This document shows positions 25,999-34,012 of a stretch of 64,000 nt of DNA, piece after piece. The notes beneath the pieces are model-generated. The model was not told the origin of the DNA. It saw only the letters and a list, made by a program, of their open reading frames with translations, and ran no database searches. The DNA comes from Acidimicrobiales bacterium. Its GTDB lineage: Bacteria > Actinomycetota > Acidimicrobiia > Acidimicrobiales > JAHWLA01. The translations under genes were made by a program, and so were the position numbers. Position 1 is the stretch's first letter; every line of letters begins with the position of its first letter. Location: assembly GCA_035536915.1 (NCBI GenBank), contig DATLNE010000031.1:1-64000 (forward strand), read 5' to 3'.

Positions 25999-27351
25999 CT
26001 AGTGCTCGTCGCCGGGGCCGTGGCCGGCCCGCTGGTCGGCAAAGCGGCGCAGGGCGTCGGTATCCACGTCGGTGCACGTCATCTTGTGGCGCCAGGCCGT
26101 GGCCACGACGCGAGCGGGCAGCGTCGGGTTGGGCGCCACCACCACCTGCTCGCCCGCCAGCCCCACTACCGCAGCCCGGTCGGCCGGGTCGCGGTACTGC
26201 ACGAGCACCCGTCCCTCTTCGAGCACGCCCACCTGCACCGGGCGGGGGAGGGGCTCGTCGACCGCGCCCGTGGGCAGCCCGCCCGTGCGGTGTGGCCCCG
26301 AGGTGGGCGGGTCGGTCACGTACACGGTCTCCGGCCCGCCGGCGAACAGGTGATGGGTGCTGCCCGGGTCGAGCGGCTCCTCGACCACGCCCGCGCACGC
26401 CCGTCCACCAGCCGGAGCCATCCCGTCGTCGTCACGGCAGCCGACGAACAGCATGGCCACCACCAGCAAGACGCTGGCCGCAGGCACCCGCCGCAGGTTG
26501 CGCAGCCGGTCCTGCAACAGGGCGATGCCCAATGCCACCAACGCCGCGCCGACCAGCAGCGACAGCCGGAACGGCTCGTCGAGGAACACCACCCCCAGCG
26601 TGATGGCGACGACCGGGATCACATAGGTGACGGTAGACGCCCGCGTCGGCCCCACCTCGGTGATGGCCTCGTAGTTGAGGACGTAGGCCAACCCGCTGGC
26701 GAACACCCCGAGCAGCAGCAGGCTGAGCAACGACCGCCACTCCAGGTCGACGCCCCGGGTGGCGATGCCCACCACCGCCTGCGGCGCCGTCAGCACCGTG
26801 GCCGCCGCCAACTGCCCGCCCACTGCCACCAACGACGCCACCCCCACCACGTAGCGCTGCGTGTAGGCGTAGCCGAACCCGTAACAGGCCGCCGCACCCA
26901 GGGCCGCGCCCGCGCCGACCAACGACGACGACCCCAGGCTGTCGCCGCCAACCCCCGCCGCCACCGCCACGCCCACGAAGCCCAGCGCCAGCCCCGTCAC
27001 CTGCGGGAGCCGCAACCGTTCGTGCAGCCCGATCGCCGCGGCGATGGCGGCGAACATCGGCGTGCCCGCGTTCATCACCGATGCCAGCGCCGAGTCGATG
27101 TGCTGCTGCCCCCACGCCAGCAAGGTGAACGGCACTGCCCCGTAACAGAGCCCCATGACCACGAAGTGCCGCCACATGACGGCGTCGCGGGGCAGCGACA
27201 GCCCCCGCCGCCGCATCACGAAGGTGATGACGACGAACCCGATGGCGATGCGCCCGAAGGCCACGGTGCCCGGCGTCATGGCCCGCAGGCCCACCTTGAT
27301 GAACAGGAACGACCAGCCCCAGATGAAGGCCAGGAGGAGCACGCGCCGCAC
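25999..27351 (-). CDS. EamA/DMT-family transporter fused to a DUF3105 domain
   Basis: A protein of 450 aa. Residues about 1-290 hold roughly ten hydrophobic helices in two EamA repeats (AFIWGWSFLFIKVGLRAMTP at the start, SGLAYVLNYEAI and TYVIPVVAITLGVVFLDEPF in repeat two), typical of drug/metabolite exporters. Then comes a segment that reads like a lipoprotein signal (ASVLLVVAMLFVGC, about 293-306), followed by a DUF3105-like exported domain with TDPPTSGPH, VQYRD, VVAPNPTLPARVVATAWRH and TCTDVD. The fusion is unusual. A GTG just before the second signal could serve as a separate internal start, so two products are possible. Confidence 0.8.
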   Translation of the reverse strand: MRRVLLLAFIWGWSFLFIKVGLRAMTPGTVAFGRIAIGFVVITFVMRRRGLSLPRDAVMWRHFVVMGLCYGAVPFTLLAWGQQHIDSALASVMNAGTPMFAAIAAAIGLHERLRLPQVTGLALGFVGVAVAAGVGGDSLGSSSLVGAGAALGAAACYGFGYAYTQRYVVGVASLVAVGGQLAAATVLTAPQAVVGIATRGVDLEWRSLLSLLLLGVFASGLAYVLNYEAITEVGPTRASTVTYVIPVVAITLGVVFLDEPFRLSLLVGAALVALGIALLQDRLRNLRRVPAASVLLVVAMLFVGCRDDDGMAPAGGRACAGVVEEPLDPGSTHHLFAGGPETVYVTDPPTSGPHRTGGLPTGAVDEPLPRPVQVGVLEEGRVLVQYRDPADRAAVVGLAGEQVVVAPNPTLPARVVATAWRHKMTCTDVDTDALRRFADQRAGHGPGDEH

Positions 27352-27441
27352 CGCCCGACCCTACCGACGCCCCGGCCGCTACCCGGAAACGCATTCTCCA
27401 AGGAGCCCCCTGGAGACCCTCCGGCCTACACTGGCCGCGCC

Positions 27442-27735
27442 ATGTCCCGGTCTCTCATCGAGCGCCGCCTCCTCGAGGTGAACGAGCGCCTTCGCCGCGC
27501 CCGTGAGGAGTTGGCCGTGCTCGACGAGCAGTCGGCCGTCTTCAACGACGCCGCCGACGACGCCCGCATCCGGGCGTTGGTGTCGGAGACACCGCTGGCC
27601 GACAAGGAGCACCGCGAGGCCCAGAAGCACGCCGACGCCATGCTCCGGAGCCGGGCAGCCGCCCTCGCCACGATCACCGAGCTCGAGCGCCTCCAAGGAG
27701 AGCTGCTCGACCGCTTGGTGGTCGAACCCCGCTAA
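27442..27735 (+). CDS. Small coiled-coil protein, unknown function
   Basis: A protein of 97 aa, almost entirely charged helix: LIERRLLEVNERLRRAREEL at the N-terminus and ATITELERLQGELLDRLVVE at the C-terminus suggest an antiparallel coiled-coil dimer. No signal or membrane segment. It resembles conserved small actinobacterial proteins of unknown role. TACACT (27427-27432) is a possible -10. It lies 24 nt before the ANTAR response-regulator gene and may be its operon partner. Confidence 0.75.
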   Translation: MSRSLIERRLLEVNERLRRAREELAVLDEQSAVFNDAADDARIRALVSETPLADKEHREAQKHADAMLRSRAAALATITELERLQGELLDRLVVEPR

Positions 27736-27759
27736 CCCCCGAGCCAAGGAGCGACCCAC

Positions 27760-28335
27760 GTGGCCGTCCGAGTCGTCGTCGCTGAAGACGAGGCCATTGT
27801 CCGCCTCGATCTCAAAGAAATCCTCGAAGAAGAGGGCTATGAAGTCGTCGGCGAGACCGGCCGCGGCGACGAGGCCGTGACTCTCGTCCGCGAGCACAAC
27901 CCCGACCTCGCCATCCTCGACATCAAGATGCCGGGCCTCGACGGCCTGGCCGCCGCCCGGGAGATCGCCGGCGAGCGCCGGGCCGCCGTGCTCATCCTCA
28001 CCGCCTTCAGCCAGCGCAACCTCATCGAGGAGGCCCGCGACGCGGGCGCCCTGGCCTACCTGGTGAAGCCCTTCCAGAAGAGCGAGCTGCTGCCCGCCAT
28101 CGAAGTGGCCTTGGGCCGCTTCGCCGAGCTGAAGGCGCTCGACAGCCAGACCAAGTCGCTGGAAGAGCAACTGGAGATCCGCAAGATCGTCGACCGGGCC
28201 AAGGGCATGCTCATGGACCGCCACGGCATGACCGAGTCCGACGCCTTCTCGTTCATCCAGAAGACGGCCATGCACGAGCGGGAGACGATGAAGACCATCG
28301 CCCAGCGCGTGCTCGACGGCGACCTGCAGCCGTAA
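27760..28335 (+). CDS. pdtaR: ANTAR-domain response regulator (PdtaR-like)
   Basis: A protein of 191 aa. The receiver domain (1-120) has the acidic pocket VVAEDEAIVR, the phospho-acceptor Asp54 in AILDIKMPG, and Lys in LVKPFQ. The C-terminal ANTAR RNA-binding domain (about 128-188) contains IRKIVDRAKGMLMDRHGMTE and ETMKTIAQRVL. This architecture matches mycobacterial PdtaR, which on phosphorylation acts as an antiterminator at paired RNA hairpins. The cognate PdtaS kinase is not beside it. The start is GTG 27760 with AAGGAG 8 nt upstream. Confidence 0.9.
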   Translation: MAVRVVVAEDEAIVRLDLKEILEEEGYEVVGETGRGDEAVTLVREHNPDLAILDIKMPGLDGLAAAREIAGERRAAVLILTAFSQRNLIEEARDAGALAYLVKPFQKSELLPAIEVALGRFAELKALDSQTKSLEEQLEIRKIVDRAKGMLMDRHGMTESDAFSFIQKTAMHERETMKTIAQRVLDGDLQP

Positions 28336-28376
28336 GAACTTGTCGTAGTGCGCTGACCCGTCGTAGGTTTCCCAAC

Positions 28377-28844
28377 GTGTTAGGACAACCTAAGAAAGCA
28401 GCAGCATCCGTCCTCCTCCTGGCCACGTTGGCGCTCGGCGCGTGCGGCGGCGGCGAGGACCGTCCGGGCAGCGCGGGCTCGGCCAGCGGCAGCGGCTCGG
28501 GTTCGGGCAGCCACGCCCACGAGACCACGCTCAAGACGGTGCCCGCAGCCGAGGCCACCACCACCGTCGACGTCGTGATGCGCGACTTCAAGTTCGAGAT
28601 GCCCACCACCGTCAAGGCGGGCAAGGTCCTCTTCCGGGTGAAGAACGAGGGCCCCACCGAGCACGAGTTCGTCATCATGCAGGGCACCAAGGAGCTGGCC
28701 GAGGTCCACGGCGTCGACGCGGGCAAGAGCGGTGAGCTCGCCGTCGACATCCCCGCGGGCCGCTACACCGCCAAGTGCCTGATCGGCTCGGGCGGCGGCC
28801 GCCACGACAACCTCGGGATGGTCCAGAACTTCACCGTTGAGTAA
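28377..28844 (+). CDS. Cupredoxin-domain lipoprotein with type-1 copper ligands
   Basis: A protein of 155 aa. The signal peptide ends in a lipobox, LALGAC, so Cys22 would be lipidated, followed by a Gly/Ser linker. The cupredoxin domain (about 65-155) shows all four type-1 copper ligands: His in PTEHEF, Cys in AKCLIG, and His and Met in RHDNLGM. It is probably a periplasm-facing, membrane-anchored electron carrier or copper-binding protein. The GTG start at 28377 overlaps a TTAGG-N4-CCTAA palindrome like the one at the DtxR-family gene, hinting at metal-responsive control (inference). Confidence 0.85.
   Translation: MLGQPKKAAASVLLLATLALGACGGGEDRPGSAGSASGSGSGSGSHAHETTLKTVPAAEATTTVDVVMRDFKFEMPTTVKAGKVLFRVKNEGPTEHEFVIMQGTKELAEVHGVDAGKSGELAVDIPAGRYTAKCLIGSGGGRHDNLGMVQNFTVE
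28380..28393. promoter_or_regulatory. Putative IdeR/DtxR-type operator on the cupredoxin gene start
   Basis: TTAGGACAACCTAA: 5-bp perfect arms with a 4-nt centre, the same arm sequences and spacing as the site at 34013-34026. It starts 1 nt after the GTG start codon, so a bound repressor would block initiation. Regulator identity is inferred. Confidence 0.5.
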
Positions 28845-28845
28845 A

Positions 28846-28896
28846 CGAACTGTGCGGGGTTCCGGCGCGTCCTGCGCGGGAACTCCGCACACTTCG
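28846..28896 (+). terminator. Long imperfect hairpin after the cupredoxin gene
   Basis: Arms 28846-28869 and 28873-28896 pair at 20 of 24 positions around a TCC loop. It starts 2 nt after the stop. The right arm read on the minus strand begins CGAAGTGTGCGGAG, close to CGAAGTTGCGGAG of the 7333-7400 hairpin. Likely a terminator or member of a palindrome family. Confidence 0.6.
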
Positions 28897-28941
28897 ATCC
28901 TCCATCGCAACACCTCGGGCACCAGCCGCTCGGCCGGGCCG

Positions 28942-30993
28942 ATGGAGGAGGCTGCGGCACGGGCCTGGAACGTGCTCAACGAGGGCAAGCCCTTCACCCT
29001 CGTCTTCGTCGGCTTCCTCCTGCTCGTCACCGGCGCCCCTCTCGCAGGCATCGCCGCCTGCGCGCCCCTCGCCCTGGCCTGGTTCCGCCACGCCTACCCC
29101 CTGCACCTGCGGGCCATCCTGTGGGCGGTGGCCGCCGCCGTGGTCGTCGTCGCCGGCGGCCTCCCCCTCGGCGCCGCCGCCTTGGCCCTCGGCCTGTACC
29201 TCACCTTCACCATCGTGTTGTGGGGTACCGTCTACTACCACCTCCGGCTGGGCGCGCCCCTCACCAACTTCGTGCGCTTCTGGCGCCTGGTGCTGGAGAA
29301 CCCCGACCCCACCTCGGGCAACTTCCTCGAACAGGTGCCCAAGGTGGCCGCCCTCCTGGCCGTCGGCCACTCGACCCGCCCGACCGCCACCCTGCTGGCC
29401 GCGGGCATTGCCGCCTGGGCCGTGGGTGCTGTGGTGCACCGCCACCTCGTCACCTGGGTGCCCGGCCGGGCCACCGGCGACCACGCCGCCGACCGGCGCC
29501 CCCGCAACGCAGGCGTCGCCGAGTGCGGCCCGCCCAGCCGCAAGGTCCTGCTGCTGGTCATCGACGGCTGCCGCAACGACCGTTTCGACGAAGCCCATAC
29601 GCCGTTCCTCGACCGCTTGGCCGCCGAGGGCATCCGCTACCACACCTGCGAGACCGTCTACCCGGCTCGCACCGTCACCTGCTTCAGTTCGATCCTCACC
29701 GGCGCGCCCCCAGCAGTCCACGGCATGCACTCCAACTTCGTGCCCTCGCTGGGCGTGAAATGCGAGTCGATCTTCGACGTCGTGCCCAGCGCCCACATGG
29801 TCGGCATCGCCCACCTGGTCGACGCCTTCGGCGACGACGTGAGCACGGTCACCGCGGTCATGCCCAACGACGAGATCGACTGGGCCCTGTGCAACAAGGC
29901 CCGTGAAGTGGTGGAGGCCGACGACCCCGATTTGCTGGTGGTGCAGACCCTCAGCGTCGACCAGACCGGCCACTTCCGGGGCTCCTACTACGACGAGTAC
30001 CTGGCCCACATCGAGTCGACCGACACAGAACTGGAGCGCCTGGTCGACTGGCTGGCGGACCGGTGGGGCGGCCTCGATGGCGTGACCATCGGCGTGCTCT
30101 CCGACCACGGCCAAGGCATCGGCATCGGCGGCCACGGCCACTGGACCCCGACCGAGCGCTACGTGCCCTGCATCTGGTGGGGCGCCGGGGTGCCGCCGCG
30201 ACCGCTGCGCGACGAGGTGTCGCTGCTCGACGTCACCGCCACGTTGGCCCACCGCATGGGCGTGCGCACCCCCGAGCGTTCGGTGGGCACGTGCCTGCTC
30301 TGCAACGCCGATCCCACCCCGGCCACCGGGCCAAAGGTGGCGATCCTTCCCGTGCGCAACGAAGCAGCCACCGTGGCCTCGGTCATCGAGCGCGTCCCTG
30401 CCGACTGGGAGACCGTGGTGGTCGACGACGGCTCCACTGACGACAGCGCGGCGATCGCTGTCGCCGCGGGCGCCAAGGTCGTGGCCCACGACCGCAACCT
30501 GGGCCTCGGCGCCGCCGTGCGCACCGGCCTGGAAACGGCGCATGCCATGGGTGCCTCGGTGGCCGCCTTCCTCGACGCCGACGGCGAGTACGACCCCGCC
30601 GAACTGCCGACGCTGGCCCGGCCCATCATCGACGGCGAGGCGGACTACGTGGTCGGTTCCCGCTTCAACGGCACCATCCGCTCGATGCTCCCGCACCGCC
30701 GCCTGGGCAACCGGTTGCTCACCCTGCTCACCGCCGCGGTGGCCCGGCACCGCATCAGCGACGGCCAGTCGGGGATGCGAGCGCTCGGCGCCGATGCCCT
30801 CGCCGTCGCCCGCATCAACCACGACTACAACTACGCCCAGGTCCTCACCCTCGACCTGTTGCGCAAGGGCTTCCGCTACCGCGAAGTCCCGATCACCTAC
30901 GAACGGCGCCGTACCGGCCGCAGCTTTGTCACGCTGGGCCGGTACGTGCGCCGGGTGCTGCCTGCCATGGTGCGGGCCGCCCGCACCCGCTGA
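28942..30993 (+). CDS. Membrane-anchored alkaline phosphatase/phosphodiesterase fused to GT2 glycosyltransferase
   Basis: A protein of about 683 aa. The N-terminal 160 residues have several membrane helices (FTLVFVGFLLLVTGAPLAG, LWAVAAAVVVVAGGLPLGAA). Residues about 201-445 form an alkaline-phosphatase-superfamily domain with metal ligands in LLLVIDG, a nucleophile region YPARTVTCFSS, DQTGH, SDHGQG and HGHW. From about 465 a GT2 domain begins (KVAILPVRNEAATVASVIER; VVVDDGSTDD; AAFLDADGEYDP), like polyprenyl-phosphate sugar transferases, with a C-terminal YREVPITYERR. The fusion is unusual and suggests one enzyme that trims and transfers on a lipid or cell-wall glycan (inference). ATG 28942 is preferred over an upstream extension through the hairpin. 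Confidence 0.82.
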   Translation: MEEAAARAWNVLNEGKPFTLVFVGFLLLVTGAPLAGIAACAPLALAWFRHAYPLHLRAILWAVAAAVVVVAGGLPLGAAALALGLYLTFTIVLWGTVYYHLRLGAPLTNFVRFWRLVLENPDPTSGNFLEQVPKVAALLAVGHSTRPTATLLAAGIAAWAVGAVVHRHLVTWVPGRATGDHAADRRPRNAGVAECGPPSRKVLLLVIDGCRNDRFDEAHTPFLDRLAAEGIRYHTCETVYPARTVTCFSSILTGAPPAVHGMHSNFVPSLGVKCESIFDVVPSAHMVGIAHLVDAFGDDVSTVTAVMPNDEIDWALCNKAREVVEADDPDLLVVQTLSVDQTGHFRGSYYDEYLAHIESTDTELERLVDWLADRWGGLDGVTIGVLSDHGQGIGIGGHGHWTPTERYVPCIWWGAGVPPRPLRDEVSLLDVTATLAHRMGVRTPERSVGTCLLCNADPTPATGPKVAILPVRNEAATVASVIERVPADWETVVVDDGSTDDSAAIAVAAGAKVVAHDRNLGLGAAVRTGLETAHAMGASVAAFLDADGEYDPAELPTLARPIIDGEADYVVGSRFNGTIRSMLPHRRLGNRLLTLLTAAVARHRISDGQSGMRALGADALAVARINHDYNYAQVLTLDLLRKGFRYREVPITYERRRTGRSFVTLGRYVRRVLPAMVRAARTR

Positions 30994-31000
30994 GTTTCGA

Positions 31001-31594
31001 CTACCCGCCGATGGTGTAGGTCCGGCCGGCGGTGGCACCGTCGCCCCAGCGGCCGTCCGACGTGGAAGCGGCGACGTCGCCCAGCACCGAGCCCCTGCCG
31101 ATCGGCGCGCACGCCGGGCAGGCCTGGGCCCGCAGCGCGTCGAGCGTGGCGAGGGGGACCGACCACGTCACGGTGTCGGTGGCCGTGTCGACGACGACGT
31201 CGGCCGGCGCGGAGGCATAGCCGACGTGCATCTTGTACACCTCGACCAAGGCGGTTCCGTCGGCGGCCAAGCGGACGCCCAGGTCGGCGCCGCCGCTGCG
31301 CGCCGACATGCCGTACGTGCGCCCCGCGGTGTCGTCGAGGTCGAGCAGTGTCGTCGACCACACCAGCTTGCTGCCGGTGGTGTCGAGGTCACCCGACACG
31401 ATGTCGAGCGTGGGGTCCGACAGCGGCCGAGCCCCACATGTGTCGATGCCTTGCTCGGCCCAGGTGACGCAGACGGCCAGTGGGGTGGCGTCGCCTGCGG
31501 TGTCGGAGATGAGGGGGTCGTCGGCATGGGCAATGCCGGGGGCGAGGGCCGCGGCAATGGCGGCAACGGCGGCAAGGGTCTTGATGGGCAACAT
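31001..31594 (-). CDS. Secreted protein, unknown function
   Basis: A protein of 197 aa with a clear Sec signal peptide (MLPIKTLAAVAAIAAALAPG, cleavage after AHA) and a strong AGGAGG ribosome binding site. The mature domain is beta-rich, Asp/Thr/Gly-rich, with Cys in VCVTWAEQGIDTCGA and CPACAP, and the motif AGRTYTIGG at the end. I do not recognise it. It lies 36 nt downstream of the beta-propeller gene in the ECF sigma operon and may be an exported effector or partner of it. Confidence 0.75.
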   Translation of the reverse strand: MLPIKTLAAVAAIAAALAPGIAHADDPLISDTAGDATPLAVCVTWAEQGIDTCGARPLSDPTLDIVSGDLDTTGSKLVWSTTLLDLDDTAGRTYGMSARSGGADLGVRLAADGTALVEVYKMHVGYASAPADVVVDTATDTVTWSVPLATLDALRAQACPACAPIGRGSVLGDVAASTSDGRWGDGATAGRTYTIGG

Positions 31595-31630
31595 GGTGTT
31601 CCTCCTGGTTGGGGTTCGCGTTGGTGCGAG

Positions 31631-32776
31631 TCAGGTGCCCGATCGGGCATCGAGCAGGGCGCCGAGGTGGGCGTCGACCACCAGTCGGGCATCGCTCCCG
31701 TCGAGGGCCACCGACCAGATGCCGGTGTCGTCGGGGCAGGGCGCCTGCGTGCACGGCTGGTTGTCGGGCAACACCGAGTCGGGCGGGAGCAGGTCGACGA
31801 CGAGGCGGGTGCTGTCGGCGAACCACACCGGTCGACGTGTGACCCGCTCGCGCACGACGGCATGGCGAGCCGAGCCGTCGGGACGCAGCAGCATGACGCC
31901 GGACGACGGCCCCCCGAACCCGACGGTGACGGCGATCCAGGCCCCGTCGGGTGACCACGAGAGGTGCCCGTACCAGTCGCTCCCGGGGACGACGCCGAGG
32001 TCGGCTCCGGTGCGGTCGGTCAGGCACACGCGGGCATAGCCGCCTGCCGCGCACTGGTAGGCGATGCGCCCGTCGGGGGCCACCGTGGGGGTGACGCCAC
32101 CGCCGTCGAGGTCGCGCACCCGCTTGAGCGCCCCGGCGCGGACGTCGACCGCCCACAACGCGTGCGTGGGCTCCACCAATCCCTGCCTGCGCACGAACAC
32201 GACCGTGCGGTTGTCGGGCAGCCACACCGGGGCAGCGGCGGCATCGCGGTCGGAACCGTCGAAGATGCGCCGGTCGGCCACCCACAGGTCGTCGTCGTCG
32301 CCGCGCACCAACGACGTGCCGTCGGGCGACCACCGCATCTCCATGCCGGTGGGGGACTCCACAGGGCGCACGGTGCGATCCAGCCCGTCGACCTCGGAGA
32401 GGCCGCCGTCGTTGACGAGCACCCACGTGCGTGGCGCGAAGGCCGGAGCCAGTGGCCGTACGCCCGGAACGGAATCCGACAGGCGGGGCGCCTGTGGTGC
32501 GACGACGGTGGCGCCCCCCGCTGTGGGCGGCGGCGGCGTTGCGACAACGCTGGTGTCGACCGGAGAGCCTTCAACCGCCGGGCCAGCGGGAGTCGAGACG
32601 TCGTACCCGATCGGCCCGCCGGCCATGGCGACCGCCACGGCCACCGCCGAAGCAAGCGCAGTCGTCGCCAGTCCGAACCGTCGCCGACGCGCACTGCGCA
32701 GGCGGGCCGAGCGCCGCAGCACGTCGTCGTGCAAGTCGGCAAACGGCCGTTCGGGCAGGACGAGGCTGTCGATCAT
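31631..32776 (-). CDS. Membrane-anchored beta-propeller (WD40-like/TolB-like) protein, candidate anti-sigma partner
   Basis: A protein of 381 aa. About 36 cytoplasmic residues (LHDDVLRRSARLRSARRRRF) precede one membrane helix (LATTALASAVAVAVAMAGG). The exported part has repeated PD40-type blades with SPDGT/SPDGA motifs (EMRWSPDGTSLV, LSWSPDGAWIAV, TVAPDGRIAYQC), typical of TolB-like propellers. The ATG overlaps the stop of an ECF sigma gene in an ATGA junction. One-pass topology and coupling are those of an anti-sigma factor, although no ZAS/RskA domain is seen in the short N-terminus. An external sensing role is inferred. Confidence 0.75.
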   Translation of the reverse strand: MIDSLVLPERPFADLHDDVLRRSARLRSARRRRFGLATTALASAVAVAVAMAGGPIGYDVSTPAGPAVEGSPVDTSVVATPPPPTAGGATVVAPQAPRLSDSVPGVRPLAPAFAPRTWVLVNDGGLSEVDGLDRTVRPVESPTGMEMRWSPDGTSLVRGDDDDLWVADRRIFDGSDRDAAAAPVWLPDNRTVVFVRRQGLVEPTHALWAVDVRAGALKRVRDLDGGGVTPTVAPDGRIAYQCAAGGYARVCLTDRTGADLGVVPGSDWYGHLSWSPDGAWIAVTVGFGGPSSGVMLLRPDGSARHAVVRERVTRRPVWFADSTRLVVDLLPPDSVLPDNQPCTQAPCPDDTGIWSVALDGSDARLVVDAHLGALLDARSGT

Positions 32777-33279
32777 CGTTCCTCCATGCCGGCCCGTAGT
32801 CGGCGAAGCCCCCGGTCGACATGACGGCGCACGCTGCCCTCGGCGATGCCGAGCACGCGGGCGACCTCGTGTTCGGGGAGGCCGAGCAGGAAGCGCAAGG
32901 CGACGGCTTCCCGCTGGCGCCTCGAAAGGCGCCGCAACGCCGAGGTGAGCACCAGGCGCGACGCCACCTCGTCCTCGAACGAGCTCGGCGGCGCGGCGGG
33001 GGCGGGCGCCGGTCCTCGGCGCACGACGTCGAGGGCTCGGTTGGTCGCTACCCGCACCACCCAGGCGTCGCGGTGCGCCGCCGAACCGAGCCGGCCCCAG
33101 CGGTCGTGGAGGCGGCCGAGCACGTCGGCGGCCACGTCTTCGGCCGCCGCGGTGTCACGCAGGATGCGATGGGCGGCGCGGAAGGCCAGCAGGAACAGCG
33201 GCCGGAAGGCCTCGTCGAAGTCGGCGGCCACCACCACTGGTGGGGCGATCGCTCGGAGATCGGCGGCGGTGACAACCAT
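32773..33279 (-). CDS. ECF-type RNA polymerase sigma factor (SigE-family)
   Basis: A protein of 168 aa with sigma region 2 (FRPLFLLAFRAAHRILRDTA; AAEDVAADVLGRLHDRWGRL) and region 4 (LRRLSRRQREAVALRFLLGL; HEVARVLGIAEGSVRRHVDR), the pattern of small actinobacterial SigE-family ECF factors. It directs a stress or surface regulon, unknown here. It is first of a three-gene operon; its stop overlaps the start of the anchored beta-propeller, the likely regulator. TGTCAC at 33316-33311 and CGTTG at 33292-33288 with 18-nt spacing may form an autoregulated promoter just upstream of the ATG. Confidence 0.88.
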   Translation of the reverse strand: MVVTAADLRAIAPPVVVAADFDEAFRPLFLLAFRAAHRILRDTAAAEDVAADVLGRLHDRWGRLGSAAHRDAWVVRVATNRALDVVRRGPAPAPAAPPSSFEDEVASRLVLTSALRRLSRRQREAVALRFLLGLPEHEVARVLGIAEGSVRRHVDRGLRRLRAGMEER

Positions 33280-33281
33280 CT

Positions 33282-33298
33282 CCCGCTCAACGAGCGGG
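33282..33298. repeat. Small palindrome upstream of the ECF sigma start
   Basis: CCCGCTCAACGAGCGGG: perfect 7-bp arms with AAC between. It lies just upstream of the sigma start and 35 nt after the DtxR-family gene's stop on the same strand. It could terminate the upstream transcript or be an operator; it overlaps the candidate -10 CGTTG. Confidence 0.4.
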
Positions 33299-33316
33299 CT
33301 GGCGGTTTGAGTGACA
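33288..33316 (-). promoter_or_regulatory. Candidate ECF-type promoter of the sigma operon
   Basis: On the minus strand TGTCAC (33316-33311) and CGTTG (33292-33288) are separated by 18 nt, ending 8 nt before the ATG at 33279. The layout suits an ECF promoter and would give a very short leader. Only one instance is seen in the window, so this is a guess from form. Confidence 0.3.
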
Positions 33317-33333
33317 GGGGCCGGCGGGTATTT

Positions 33334-33993
33334 CTAGGTGCTGGAGACGTACAGCTGCTCGGCCAGCGAGGGGCCGAGGGCGATGGTGCCGTCGGACAGC
33401 TCCAAGGTGAGCGTGCCGTCGGGCGCCTTCGAGCGCACCTTGGCGTCGGCGCCGGGCGTGAAGCCGTGGGTCGACAGGTAGGTCAGCGTCTCCAAGTCGA
33501 GCTCGACCTGTTCCATGACCCGCTCCAGGCGCACCTGCGCACCGGGCTCGGCGTCCGACAGCGGCACCACGTCGGGGGCCACGCCCGCTGTGCCGGGGAT
33601 GGGGTTGCCGTGGGGGCAGGTGCTGGGGTTGCCGAGCAGCGCCACCAAGCGCTCTTCCACCTCGTCGGAGATGACGTGCTCCCAGCGGCACGCTTCCACA
33701 TGGGCCTTGTGCCACGGCAGGCCGATGACGTCGGTCAACAGCCGTTCGGCCAGGCGGTGCTTGCGCACCACGCTCTCGGCCAGCGTGCGCCCCTTGTCGG
33801 TGAGGGTGACGGCCCGGTCACGCACGTCGAGGTAGCCCTCGCCCCGCAGGCGCCGGATCATCTCCGAGACCGAGGGCGCCGAGTGCCCGAGCCGTTCCGC
33901 CAAGCGCGCCTGGATGACCTGCGTGCCTTCCTCCTCCAACTCGTGGATGGCTTCGAGGTACTCCTCGAGCGGAGGGTGGAACCCGTCGGACAT
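33334..33993 (-). CDS. ideR: DtxR-family iron-dependent regulator (IdeR-like)
   Basis: A protein of 219 aa with the full IdeR/DtxR architecture: winged HTH (about 5-70, LAERLGHSAPSVSEMIRRL), metal-binding/dimerisation domain with KHRLAERLLTDVIGLPWHKA and EACRWEHVISDEVEERL, then STCPHGNPIPG, and a C-terminal SH3-like FeoA domain. The Cys in EACRWEH is an iron-type ligand (MntR has Glu there), so iron rather than manganese is favoured. It represses iron-uptake genes and may activate storage. A TTAGG-N4-CCTAA palindrome lies 20 nt upstream of its ATG, consistent with autoregulation. A longer upstream start would cross this site. Confidence 0.9.
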   Translation of the reverse strand: MSDGFHPPLEEYLEAIHELEEEGTQVIQARLAERLGHSAPSVSEMIRRLRGEGYLDVRDRAVTLTDKGRTLAESVVRKHRLAERLLTDVIGLPWHKAHVEACRWEHVISDEVEERLVALLGNPSTCPHGNPIPGTAGVAPDVVPLSDAEPGAQVRLERVMEQVELDLETLTYLSTHGFTPGADAKVRSKAPDGTLTLELSDGTIALGPSLAEQLYVSST

Positions 33994-34012
33994 AGCGTCG
34001 AAGTCTACGCCC

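Noticed and set aside
28837-28941. An N-terminal extension of the phosphatase-GT2 fusion
   Set aside because: It would be translated from the hairpin region and lacks domain content; ATG 28942 fits better.
33334-33993. Naming the DtxR-family protein MntR
   Set aside because: The Cys in EACRWEH, the CPHGNPIPG motif and the SH3-like C-terminal domain fit the iron-type IdeR/DtxR group better.
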